This document shows, one piece after another, positions 20,916-31,471 of a stretch of DNA of 64,000 nucleotides. Under the pieces are notes generated by a model. The model was not told the origin of the DNA. It saw only the letters and a list, made by a program, of their open reading frames with translations, and made no database searches. The translations under genes were made by a program, and so were the position numbers. The stretch covers positions 1 to 64,000 of the forward strand of contig VCJN01002684.1 in assembly GCA_006384855.1 (NCBI GenBank). Direction: 5' to 3'. Each line of letters starts with the position of its first letter. The stretch's first letter is position 1. The DNA is from Tetraselmis striata. Its lineage: Eukaryota; Chlorophyta; Chlorodendrophyceae; Chlorodendrales; Chlorodendraceae.

Positions 20916-22409
20916 ACCTTCCTCGGTGCAGCGTTTCTTACAGCTACAGCCGAGTGCGGCTCAACCATCCGCACACCTGCACATGGCGGCTCAACCATCC
21001 GCCTTTCCTACAACCCCATCTCTGCGTTCGTCGGTTGTTACACTACGTGTTACAACCGGTTCGCAACGACCAAGTTTCGCGCGTGTACGTTACGCACGGG
21101 ACAGGCGCTACGAGCGCGACGGGCGCGCGGGGCGGCCCTCTTACCTGAACCTAGCCCCGCAAACCCGTCCAGCAACTACCGGCCAACCGCCGGGAACCTA
21201 ACCGCTGCTGCCGAGTACTTTGCGAACAGTAGCCGTGCTAGTGGAACTCTGCCAGTAAAACGACGCACTTACGTAATTGACGAGCCCGCAGCTATCGCTC
21301 CATGGGCTGCGTCACTGCGATCTCGGCTGTAGGACGCGTTCGGCTCAGACGAGCTCGGCCAGCGGACGCTGGACCTGCTCTCCAGCTCCCTCAGCGCGCA
21401 GACCCTCAAGAGCTACGCCGGCAGACTGTCTCAGTTCGCTGAGTTCTGCCACGACTCCGAGAACATCAGCCCGCTGGAGGCGACTACTGCTACTGTTGTT
21501 CGGTACGTTGCCTGGATCGGGGAGCGAGGTCACATCGCAGCTAAGTCGCTGCAGCCCTACCTGTCTGCCATCAACACCTTCTTCGAGCTGCACAACCTCG
21601 TCCCGATCGCCAAGGACAGCCTACACCTCACTTCGGCAAGGCGTGGGTTGATGTTGCGGCAGCGCCGGCTGGACGCTGCCCCTTTGCGTGTCCCTCTGCC
21701 TGCGGATGTAGCTTACCGCTTCGTCTCAAAGGCCGAGCTAATTGTGTCTGCTCCTTACCCAGAGTCCCACCTCGACTACCGAGCCCTCTTGGCTTCGGTT
21801 GTCAACTTCCTGTTCTTTGCCAGGGGCCTTACTGGCGTCTCCTGTCGAGCGCAAGATGCGCATGTCGACACCTACAACATCACCTTGCAGGTCTACCGCG
21901 AGAAGGGTCGCGCTGGCCGTCGGGGACCCGACGACCTGCGCGTACTTCTCCTTCCGGTGTCCGAGCACCCTCGAGTGGCACGACTCTTACGCTACTTCAT
22001 CGACAGTGTCCAGTCTGTCCCCCTGGTTACCGTTGGCTTGGCTGCCTCCAACTTCTGGGCTGTAAATGTGGCGGAGCAGTCAAAACCTTGGACTGCGGCT
22101 ACGATGTCAGACTGGTTGTCTACAGCGGTCAACCTAGTCAACGCAGCCCCTCCTGCTGGCACTTCCTGGACTTCACACAGTCTACGCAAGGGCGCAGCCT
22201 CTGCAGCAAACGCCATCGGAGCGCCACTGTCCCACATCCGCTACCAAGGCGGTTGGGCCACTAACTCCGATGTCGTCCTGGACTACATCGACCCCAACGT
22301 TCTTCCTTCTCCTGGCGCGTGGTTCTTCTTTGGACACATCGCCCCCCTCCGCCACTTCCAAGTCCAACAGGACTCCGCAGCGGTGGCCTTCCCAGTGCCT
22401 CCTTCATGA
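20916..22409 (+). CDS. ORF2, tyrosine recombinase with one in-frame TAG
   Basis: One frame is open from 20916 to 22409 except for TAG at 21330-21332. The recombinase is recognisable from about 21336: an N-terminal SAM-like core-binding domain (QTLKSYAGRLSQFAEFC, KSLQPYLSAINTFFE) and a C-terminal catalytic domain with Arg in GLTGVSCRAQDAHVD, the HxxR motif in TSHSLRKGAASAANAIGA, a GGW motif and the nucleophile candidate Tyr in VLDYIDP. The decayed relative at 27.1 kb aligns across the stop (DAFGSDELG against EALYGTDVWG), so the TAG lies inside coding sequence: a lesion, recoding, or a 76-nt intron (donor 21257) removing it. Upstream in another frame (20806-21201) lies a Pro/Ser-rich stretch with an AAQPSA repeat, possibly the N-terminus before a frame change. 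Confidence 0.82.
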
Positions 22410-22462
22410 CTTGGCGCTACCCCTTCTCCGTCAATCCACCGCTCTCTACGTTCGCTCAAGAC

Positions 22463-22489
22463 TGGCAAAACCAGACTCAACTTTGAAAT
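22463..22489 (+). repeat. B1 repeat of the recombinase element
   Basis: 27 bp TGGCAAAACCAGACTCAACT then TTGAAAT, same as B2, fused to the start of A2 with a two-base overlap. Confidence 0.88.
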
Positions 22490-22674
22490 GATCTAAACTA
22501 GTTTATGGGGTTTCCATCCTTGACCTAACCGCTTTTCAGCTACAAGTGCTGCGCAGTGGTACGGGAACTAGTAACTGTTGTTGCGCCCTTGTTGGGTGCA
22601 GCACGAGTAGACATAAAAGCAGCCAGAACAGCTGAGCCTGCCATCTTCCAGTTTTCGCTGCGTTCCACGCAGCG
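22488..22674 (+). repeat. A2 repeat of the recombinase element
   Basis: Same 187 bp as A1 with no difference that I can see, implying recent mobility or gene conversion. Confidence 0.93.
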
Positions 22675-22767
22675 CCCCCCCTGACTCCGTTTTCCCTCCA
22701 CGCCTTTCGCTAAACCTTCCTGCCAATTTCGGCTCTTGACCGTGTAAAACAGCCTGCGCGACCTTTT

Positions 22768-22794
22768 TGGCAAAACCAGACTCAACTTTGAAAT
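22768..22794 (+). repeat. B2 repeat, right end of the recombinase element
   Basis: The 27-bp copy of B1. It is separated from A2 by 93 bp of C/T-rich sequence that is only loosely similar to the bases upstream of B1. Confidence 0.85.
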
Positions 22795-23088
22795 ATGCAG
22801 GTACTGGTAAGATAGGTACTGGCAAGATAGGTGGCGCGTGCGATACAGATATGTCTGATCCATATATTGCTTGTGTCGCCCTATATATGCGGTACGACGT
22901 ACACTGCATGTACGGGTACTGCAGTCGAGTCGTCTGCGGTGCCGCCGGGTAGTCGTGATGACATTATAAGCGAGCAGTAGTCGCAGTTAAGCTCGATTAA
23001 GCGGGCATTAAGCGCCGGGCGGGTAATAATTATACGAAATACGGTACTCGTAGGATAAAACTGAGTGCGAATATAGTAGACGTACAGT
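22795..23088. other. Spacer with TTAAGCG motifs
   Basis: No gene seen. GTTAAGC/TTAAGCG motifs near 22985-23015 and 23090-23110 match those in the large inverted repeat, and 23089-23123 is a third copy of its outer end (GGTTAAGCGGACCTCGTTTC then GACGAGTG). Confidence 0.55.
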
Positions 23089-23114
23089 GTTAAGCGGGGT
23101 TAAGCGGACCTCGT

Positions 23115-23960
23115 TTCGACGAGTGAGAAGCCCATTCAAGTGCCTCACAACCGGCGTTGCGTCGCCCACGCGGAAGCAGGGAGGGTTTGTGGCCAAAGGG
23201 AAGAACTCCATGGGGAATCTCGTGAGCTTGCCTAGGAGATGCGGGTAAACCACGTCCCGGCGAGGATGGAAGGTGAAGGAGGAATGACAAGAGATTTGCA
23301 AACACTCGAAGGAGGGCCATACCTTGGCCATTGTGGCGACATGGTCGTCGTCGACCACAAGCGCGGGCGGGTCCTGCACACCGCCGCGGCTTGGAACATG
23401 CATCATGTTGAAGAACCTCCACAAGAAGAAAATGGCGACAGATCTAGCAGCAAGCACGCATCTCGCCGAGCATGTGTTGGCGTTTCTCTGCCGAGTGACG
23501 ACCCCGTGGCAGAAGCCGGTGTCAACATGTGGGGGCTTCCACCCAACGAAGGTATCCGGCATAGAAATCTCGAGCCAAACTGCTTGCCAACCGAGGTAGG
23601 GCCTCGCGAGGGTAAGCTTGGGGATGTGGCAAGGGAGTCGTAGATGACGACAGGGGCGACCAAGGCGCCATATCGCGACTGCTAGACAGCGAACGCGAAG
23701 TGTCCAGGCGTCGTGACGATGCCCAATTAGTCTTCGGTAAGCGGTCGGAGCTGCGGAGGAGTCTGCGAGGAGGGCCCGCCATGCTTCCCTGGAGAGAGAA
23801 GCGGGAAGATGCGACGAAGAATGCAGACGCGAGGGTGCATGCGAGTGGTAAATGCGCGAATGGCACGGTGGCGGAGTAGTATTCGGCGCAAAAACGGTTC
23901 GCAGGGTAACGTGTAGCGACGCATCTCGTCAAACCGCAGTGGACTGATATGCAGTACACA
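23115..23960 (-). pseudogene. Minus-strand coding fragment, unknown, cut by repeat end
   Basis: Two adjoining minus-strand frames have protein character: about 23670-23570 (VVIYDSLATSPSLPSRGPTS), continuing in a second frame as SMPDTFVGWKPPHVDTGFCH, then WRFFNMMHVPSRGGVQDPPA, ALVVDDDHVATMAKVWPSFE, CHSSFTFHPRRDVVYPHLLG and MEFFPLATNPPCFRVGDATP. The block ends in the terminal sequence GTTTCGACGAGTG at 23111-23123. The minus-strand gene at 14160 restarts from the same terminal sequence, so this fragment and that gene may once have been joined. No known domain identified. Confidence 0.4.
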
Positions 23961-24189
23961 TGGCAGGTTCTGACTTGTAGCTACGTGAGTAGTACCTCGT
24001 ACAGTATTGGCTAGAGTCATACTAATACATTAGTCATACTAATACATTCGTACAGTACTAGGTGTTGCTCAAATTTCACCCTCACGTGGGGGTTTTCTAC
24101 GCGTCAAGGGGGTGAAATTTTGCGCGCAGAAAACGGGCCGTTTTGACGCGCATATGGCCCTTTTTCCCGGTGCGAGGAAGGAAAGATAA

Positions 24190-24290
24190 CCATGGGCTGT
24201 GTACGGAGAGCTGACGCATGTCGGGGGAGTGGTACATACCGCGGCGGGGGTACGGTACCTCTTGGTAGGGTGAGAATTTGCGATAGGGTA
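24190..24290. repeat. Inverted partner of 59290-59410
   Basis: About 100 bp here reappears in reverse complement at 59.3 kb. Read on the minus strand (here) and plus strand (there), both encode KF/KLSPYQEVPYPRR followed by SPDMRQLS(V/A)H and a Trp-Leu. A minus-strand ORF just upstream (24445-24296) begins MAARGRAAWLLLPLAYALAF, a signal-peptide-like start. Confidence 0.65.
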
Positions 24291-24499
24291 TGATACTACC
24301 AACATGCAAACGGCTTTAGCTCGGCGAGTGCGTGTGACCTCCAACTTCGTTGATACGGCGAGGATGCAAGATGGGCGTCAACAAAAGCAAGCGCATATGC
24401 GAGCGGCAGCAGCAGCCAAGCAGCCCGCCCGCGAGCAGCCATCACCTTAGCTGTGGGCAACGGATGGCAGGCATGGTGATGGACAACACAACCCCACAA

Positions 24500-25243
24500 G
24501 CCGCAGGCTGACCGGGCAGAAGAGGCCCGCGGCAGCGCAGTCGCCGGGCAGTTGTAGCACGCCGCCGCGTCGCGGCGGCGGCCGCGGGCACCAGAGGGCC
24601 CATAAAATTACATTTTCTGATTTGTTTCTCAGTACTCTCGCACAGTGTCCGAACCCACCTGCATGAAACTGAAAGTGACCGATACTCACCTGTCAAATTT
24701 GCCAAATAGGATTAAGAGTGCTTAAATGCGCTTAACTACAACTAGAAGCTCCACTCTCATTGGCTGTTGGGTTGGCAACATCCTGCCTGGCGCTCTTGCT
24801 CTGATTAAACCTGACACCATCCGCCGCCCGCGTGAAATTCATTTCCGCTCTCTTTATCACGTTGTCGGTATGTGGCGAACAGTACTGCAACTCGTTACGT
24901 TTGAACCACCGCAACTACTCGCGAGTAGTCGCAGAGTAATCGCGCTTACTGCCGCGCTCACTGATTTTTTAGAATATCACAAAGTATTGTACTCGTACCA
25001 CTCCCGCCGTACCTTATAGTGATGACTCGCAACTACTCGCGACTGTTGGTGGCGCTACTCGTAAGGCTATTCTCTATTACTCGGTGCAAGATATCGCTGC
25101 CGTACACATGCCTCCAGCCGGAAATTAAGTCATGCGGCGCTTACCGGCTAAGCGGTGTTGATCTTGCTACATACATGCGCTTCCTTGCGCTAACTATTAT
25201 TTCGGTAAGCGCGGTTTAGCGGACCACGTTTCGACGAGTGACG
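24500..25243. mobile_element. Right arm of the large inverted repeat, uninterrupted
   Basis: Reverse complement of 14148-15480 minus the TRIM. The outer end (25205-25243) reads GCGCGGTTTAGCGGACCACG then TTTCGACGAGTG. The stretch at 24860-24885 preserves the pre-insertion TRIM target. Minus- and plus-strand ORFs of 60-97 codons in the arm are not conserved as proteins between the two arms. Confidence 0.7.
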
Positions 25244-26437
25244 GGCAGGGGTTGGAAGTAGAGGAGCTGCGGCAAGTGGGGTTGAGGAAACATATGGCAT
25301 TACATTGAAATCTATTGAAATTGAAGTAGATTTATTACAACGCGTTGATTTGTTGCTCTCCTCTGCCCAAGCCGAGTTGCTTTTAAAACCTACTTTATCC
25401 AACCGCTGTGGGAACCTCAGGGATTACGGATGCAGCTTCCGGCCTTTGTCCGTTTCGCCCGCGCCCTTCCTCCTTCTATGCCGCTTGATATTGCCCCTCC
25501 CCCCCCCCCCCCCCCTTGTCGCAGCGGGGTTGTCATGTATGGTGATCTGCGGAAGCGTGCATGTTAATGGTGGGTGGGTGTTGGGGTTGGACATGGTAGG
25601 TTTTAGGGACTGTCGGGATATGCGGAGGAGTATATGTAGCCATCCGATGGAGTGTCTTTGCAGTTTTCTACAGAGGCAGATTGCAACGGCGTTGGGGGGG
25701 TGGAGCGGGTTTGTCCGGGGGTCGCTTCTTGGGCGGAGGATCGTGTGGCTATGGGAGACTTCTAGTGTGAGTTTGTGAATGGTACCGCAGCGGCTGAGGG
25801 TGACGGGGATGATTTCAATCGGGCACTTCCAGCCTTTGACGATGTAGGGCGCTCACCATGTGGTGTTTTTTGTGGATGAGAGCGTGTACGGTGGCATGAT
25901 TGAGATCAATGCAGTATTTGAATTCGAATATCTGCACTTTTCGTACTGCTCTAGGATCGCTCTTGGGAGATCTAGTTTCGGTGGCCGGGTCGAAGTGGGA
26001 TCCGACGACGTGTACTGCGTCCGGCTTACAATGTTTTGGGCGGAGGTGGGGGGGGGGGGGGGGGGGGGGGTAGCATGGTCGTGGGGAGCAGGATGGCTGC
26101 TTTGGCGGCACTTTGACCTTTGGTTTCCCCTTGTTGGGTGTCCGCTAGGCGGTCGGGGTTGCTATGCGCGGGACTGTTTGTGTGATTATGTATGTTGATA
26201 TGTCGGAGATGAAGGTGCCTGTTGGAGGAGGAGAAGTCGGCCACATGTTCATAGGGCTGCACGCCACACACTAATAAGTTGGTGGACCTTATGCGCGCTC
26301 GTGCCGCTGGGCCGAAAGACAACTAACTTGTTTGGCATCAAAGCCTAATAAGCATGAGCAAAGTTGCAAGAAATTTTGAATTTTGAATTACGACGCAAGC
26401 ATCGCAAACGCTGCGAAGACATCACCCCGTCAGCGCG
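25244..26437. other. Spacer with C and G runs, no gene recognised
   Basis: A C17 run lies at about 25499-25515 and a G run at about 26047-26070. Plus-strand ORFs at 25305-25778 and 25860-26198 are long but have no recognisable motifs and are likely chance. Confidence 0.5.
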
Positions 26438-28315
26438 TTGGCGGTGGCCCTCGACGCAGCAACTGCGGCCGGGACGGCGGCAACCGCGCGCGACAACTTC
26501 AAGAACGCGTGCCCGGCGCGCGAGACGGCAGCGGCGCAAACCACCTTCGCCAAGGACGTCACCAAGAGCTTCGATAAGGGCAATGCGAAGGCCGGGAGGT
26601 CCCGACGGCCGACACGGCCGAATGATGGGGTGCTCCGCCGTGCCGGCCTCATGCAGCTGCGTTTGGAGGACACGCCTCAGGGCGTGCCTTACAAGCAACG
26701 CTACACTAAAGTCGTCGGCATGAACGGGACTCCCCCACAACCGACTCACCGGTCCGGGCTTTCGCCCTTTCCCCACCCTCGCCAGAGTCAACCCCGCCGG
26801 GTTCATTTTGTCCTTCTACATAACGAGTCTACATCAACTCCCCCTTTCTGGCGCGCCCATCCCGACATGCCGCGCTAACCCTCTTTGCATGTCGCTCGCC
26901 TAACGGCTTCCAGCGGGCGGCCGGCTGACGGGCCATATACTTGCACGACGCCCGTTACGATATCAACGGCTACACCACCCTACCTTCATGGCATCACCGT
27001 GTTATACCCGGCCCCATCGTCACCGCCCGGCGAGCACCATCGTGGAACTTTGTAGCGGCGAACAGCCCCGCGTTTCGGCGCGTCCGCCGCACTACGAAGA
27101 CGGCTACTTCCTTCATCGCTGACGCCGAGGCAAAGGCCCCCTAGAGCGAGCTCATGCGAGGCATCATCGAAGCTTTGTACGGCACGGACGTCTGGGGCGC
27201 GCCAAGGTGCTCGACCTCATGACTACATCGCTCACATCCAGCACCTACTCGAACTACGAGGGAAAGGTCCGCCTCTTCGCCGAAATTTGCATCGACGAGG
27301 AAAGCATCTCCCACTGGACTGCATCACCGAGGCAACGTGCGTCCGATACCTCCCTTGGATTGCGAAACGCGGCAACATCGGCGCCGGCTCTCTGCAACCC
27401 TACCTCTCTGTCATCAACACCTTTCCGCGTCACACCACTCGGGATGACGCCCCGGCTACCGGTCCAACCATCTTCGACATGAAGCGCGCGCTTCAAATCC
27501 GTTAGCTCAAGACGAATGAGGAGCTTCGGCGCGCCTCGGCCCTTGCCATCACGGACATCCTCGACGACCTTGCTGCCCTTCCCACGTCCACCACCGGATA
27601 TACGGCAACATCCCTCGCGACGGCGCAGCGGTATGTTCGACGTTCATGTTTTACTCTCGTGGCAAGTCTAGCGTCTCCTGCCGACTCCGCGACATGACCG
27701 TCAACGCCCACAACATCATCCTCTACGTCAACCGCGAGAAGGCGGGACATCGAAAGCGTCGAGACGGACTCAAGCCCCTACCTCAAATCCCAGCCACCGC
27801 CGTGCCCACTTGGACATCAATTCGGTGCCATATTCGTCATCTACCGCGACACGGCGTTCCGGGCGTCCCCCCCGCCAAGCAACCCGACCGATTTTGGGCG
27901 CTTCCCGGCGACGGGCTACCCCATCCCTCACGTGGAACGCCGCTATCCTCGGCGATTGACTAAAGCGGGGTGTCGGCCGCATCAATGGAGCCCCCCCCCC
28001 CCCCCCCCCCCCCCGGCACCGACATATTCATGTGGACATCGGATTCCTTACGGAAGAATGGTGCAGCGTTGGGCGCAAACGCAACTTTAGTGCCCATGGA
28101 CAATATCCGCCGGTTGGGTGGTTGGCGGGCAATCATGCAAATCTGCAGCAATCAACGACTACATCGACCCGATTACGCTTCCTACCCGGCCGCCGCGCAT
28201 CTATTCGGCTGGCTCTCTCCCTCGGTGGCCCTTCGCAGCCTTATCGGCTGCACCCCCGCACCGTCGGGCGCCGCCTCGCCCCCATCGTGGCCATAAAGAT
28301 CGCGGTGCTGGCTAA
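26438..28315 (+). pseudogene. Decayed gag plus tyrosine-recombinase relative
   Basis: The first block (26438-26878, Ala/Arg-rich, 146 codons) sits in the gag position. From about 27074 the sequence parallels the recombinase at 21.2-22.4 kb: EALYGTDVWG, STYSNYEGKVRLFAEIC, SLQPYLSVINTF, then SVSCRLRDMTVNAHNIIL with the catalytic Arg, and finally TSDSLRKNGAALGANATLV with GGW. Frames change at about 27205, 27505 and 27965, stops interrupt, a poly-C run (about 27990-28013) is inserted, and the HxxR motif has become DxxR. It is an inactive, older copy from the same recombinase family. No flanking repeats were found. Confidence 0.8.
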
Positions 28316-29022
28316 TTTCCCTTACCTAACACTCCCTTTGAAATGTTTAGAGCTGTGTTCTTGAATGGGATTTCCTTTCCCTCCCTTAAGCGTTAGGGTA
28401 TGCGGGTGTCGACAGCGGCTGCCTGCGGCAGGTGCGCGACGTCAATTTGACGTGGTGGCCCCAGAGCAATGCACGCCCGCCGGGCAGCTCAGTCACTCGG
28501 TGCTCTAGCACGGAAAGCCGAACAGCGGCACTTTGCGTACGCCCCTCAGCGACGAAAACATCGGTCACCCCCATATACCCGTCGAATATTATAAAACCAT
28601 CATCGTCCGGTAGGTGGGACCGCCACTCTCTTGGTTTTGTGCTGGCCTCCTGGCCGCACAGCCCGCCCACCCGCTTCTGTGGCTCGTTATTACAGCCACA
28701 AGTGCCCGGCAATTGCCTAGTCTCCCGCCCTTTCCTTGTAACTAAGCATGCGCACTTTTCGGGGTTCCGCCTGTCCCGGGGGCAAAAAAACAGTTTTGGC
28801 GAGGTCCGATGACACTATGAAGCCGCACCCGGCACCCATAGCCCAGGCGATCAGTGGCTCGCTCGCTCATCACGAACTCGAGCGAAAAGACACCAGCTTT
28901 AAATGGGGCTGACGGGCGAGACGGGTGCCGTTGAACAGTGCCTCGGCCTATTATCTTTGTTGTCAGCACGAGTGGAGAGAAGAGCGGAGGCCAGCATTGC
29001 TCGCCACTCTGAAAAAATATTC
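28316..29022. other. Upstream region of the glycosyltransferase gene
   Basis: A minus-strand ORF at 28386-28712 (108 codons, containing DDDGFIIFDGYMGVTDVFVA) has some protein character but no recognised motif. The plus strand immediately before 29023 is not clearly a promoter; no TATA box is obvious within 100 bp. Confidence 0.4.
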
Positions 29023-31137
29023 ATGGCGGGCCGCCCGCCGATGACCGCTGCGCTCCTGCTCTGGACTTGTACGATCGCGGCCGCCGGCCTGTTGCAGAAT
29101 CCAGACGTGGCCGCTGCCTCGGGACCGTTACCCCCGCCGCGGCTGTCGCGTCCCCTGTGGTGGCATGCGCCCTTCTTCAGCGGCGGCGGCTACGCCTCCG
29201 AGGCCGCCTCTTTCGCGGCCGCGCTGCGCGGCGCCCCGCTCCGACTGTGGGTTTCGCAGCACGGCGATGCCTTCAGCCCCGGCGTGCTCTCAGGTGCGCG
29301 GGGTTTCCGGAAGAAACAAGAGACATACTCGCCGTAAACGGCAAACGACTCTGTGCTTTCGGACAGCTCTCTCGCCGGCCGCCGCTGGCCGCCGCCGACC
29401 TCGCTGCCCCAATCGACCGCAGCCAGTGGTCGGCGAAAGCTGGCCGCGCTTCTTAGGTGGCTTATGGCTGTCGGCCGTGTTGCCGCCGCCCGCTGCCCAG
29501 ATATGCTGCCAGAGGAGCGCGACGCCCTGCTGGAGCTGGCGCAGGCGGCCCCTCAGCCGCGCCGCGCGCCGCCGTCGGTGGTTGTGTGCCACAGGTAGGC
29601 GAGCAATTCCTGCCATACCACTATCTGTTGTCTCGGTGGCAGCCCGGGGAGGGGAAGGGGTATCTGATGCTGACACGCGTGTTGTGGCTTCAACATTCAA
29701 TAACTTGGGCGATGCGACGACACGGTGGAGATGACATCGCCCCCCTGCCCCTCCGCCACATTAAAAGAGACCGCTGATATGATATCATTCAATTAATATT
29801 CTTCACGTAAGCAGTATGCCGCTGACATCCATTGCCGAAGCCGCCAACCGCTATAAGCATCACATTTCGTGATGATTGCGCCGCCCCTTCCCGCATTGGC
29901 GCCCACACGAAGCCCCACTCACTGAGCAAACCCCGGCGTCCCTCACCCCGGCATGCCCCCGCAGCGAGCCTGGCGCGTGGGCGGTCCCGAGGCCGCTGTT
30001 CTCCACGAGCGAGTGCCCCCCCGCGCCTTCCGGCCAGCACTACGTGATCGGGCGCACCATGTTTGAAACAGACCGGTACCCCCCTCCCCCAAACGGCCCC
30101 TGCCACACATGGCCTCCTGCATGGCATGCCACGTTCTCTGCATTGCATCGTGTGTTATGGCTCATACTGGGCATGGCTCGGCATGATGTGACCACAATGC
30201 GGCGACATGGAATCTGCATGGCATGACATGTCACATGCATGGCGGGGTGTTTCCACTGTAAAACATGTCATGTCATGCACCTTGTATGGCATGGCCTGTG
30301 CATGGCATAGCGCATGCCCTGCTGGTCACATCCCCTGCATGGAATGTCCCCTTGATTGCATGCCCGCCTCCCCCACCTCCCCCGCCCGCTCACAATGCCT
30401 TTCATGGCTGGGCATGACACACGCCTGGCATGTCCCCCAGCACCACATGTCGCCTTCCGCCATGGCCCCGGACCGGCGTGGCCCTTCCCTCTTGGTTGTA
30501 CCCCCCCTCCCCTTGTAACAATCGAGGCGACGTCCGCCTCAACAGCACAACGCTTGCCACACGGCCGCGTGATGGTAATTGTCACACCCCTCTGCAAACT
30601 CGCCCTGTCCGGCAGGCTCACCGCGGAGCACGTACAGCGCTGCAACAGAATGGACGAGGTGTGGGTGCCCTCCGCCTTTAACCAAGACACCTTTGCCGCA
30701 GCAGGCGTGGAGCGCCACCGGTGCGCCCCCCCCCCCCCCCCCCCGGTCGTTTATCATGTGTAAAATGAAAAGCCTCTCAACCCCATGCCACGCCACCCCA
30801 CCATCGCCTCGTTGGTCCGCATCTGCAAGCAATGCAGTGTTATGACACGGCTTAACCCGCCCCGCCTGGATGAGAGTGGACGGGGTTGACGGGGGGAGAG
30901 GGGGGGTGGGGGGGGGGGGGGGGGGGGGGGGATTTAGCCACGTGTAGCACATCCCACAACCAGCACCCAGGTACCAGTCACCGCCGTGCGGGCAACCTGG
31001 GGCCGGTGGTGCAACCGCGGCGCTGGTAGTGCAGTGCACTATTATAATAAATAATAAAAAAGGAAGCTCGAAAGTGAGACAGCTGGAAGCACATTCACTG
31101 GAAAGCGAACCTCGAGAACAACCCGACATCGGCATTT

Positions 31138-31171
<34 letters not shown>

Positions 31172-31420
31172 CGTGCGCGTCTGTGGGGCTTTAAAATAAT
31201 CAATTGCTTTGCACCTTTGTGTAAGGGATCCCGTGTATTATTCGTTGTGAATTTGTAATTATTTCACCGATTCAGTATTTGCTTCGTCTTGAGGGGAGGG
31301 GGTTCAAAAACGATGTTTATCCCTCTGATTGTTTGTGTTTTGTGCGGTAGATGAAGTGTAAGTATGATACCTGTCTGCATCGATCACAACGAGCTTCATG
31401 CGGATGCTCTAGGTAGGCAG

Positions 31421-31471
<51 letters not shown>

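Larger units (their letters stand above)
19615..22794 (+). mobile_element. RT-less tyrosine-recombinase element with split direct repeats
   Basis: The arrangement is A1 (19615-19801), ORF1 (gag-like), ORF2 (tyrosine recombinase), B1 (22463-22489), A2 (22488-22674), B2 (22768-22794). A1 and A2 are both 187 bp and look identical; B1 and B2 are the same 27 bp. This A1-ORFs-B1-A2-B2 order is the split-direct-repeat architecture of PAT/Ngaro-type DIRS retroelements, in which recombination at B1-A2 allows a circular intermediate. Those elements encode reverse transcriptase and RNase H; the 2.66-kb interior here contains neither. No target duplication is expected for recombinase-mediated insertion and none was seen. 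A non-autonomous DIRS derivative or a Crypton-like DNA element that acquired repeats are the two readings. Confidence 0.85.

Noticed and set aside
19615..22674. LTR retrotransposon reading of the 187-bp direct repeats
   Set aside because: No TG...CA ends, primer site or purine tract next to the repeats, no integrase; the extra B repeats and a tyrosine recombinase fit split direct repeats instead.
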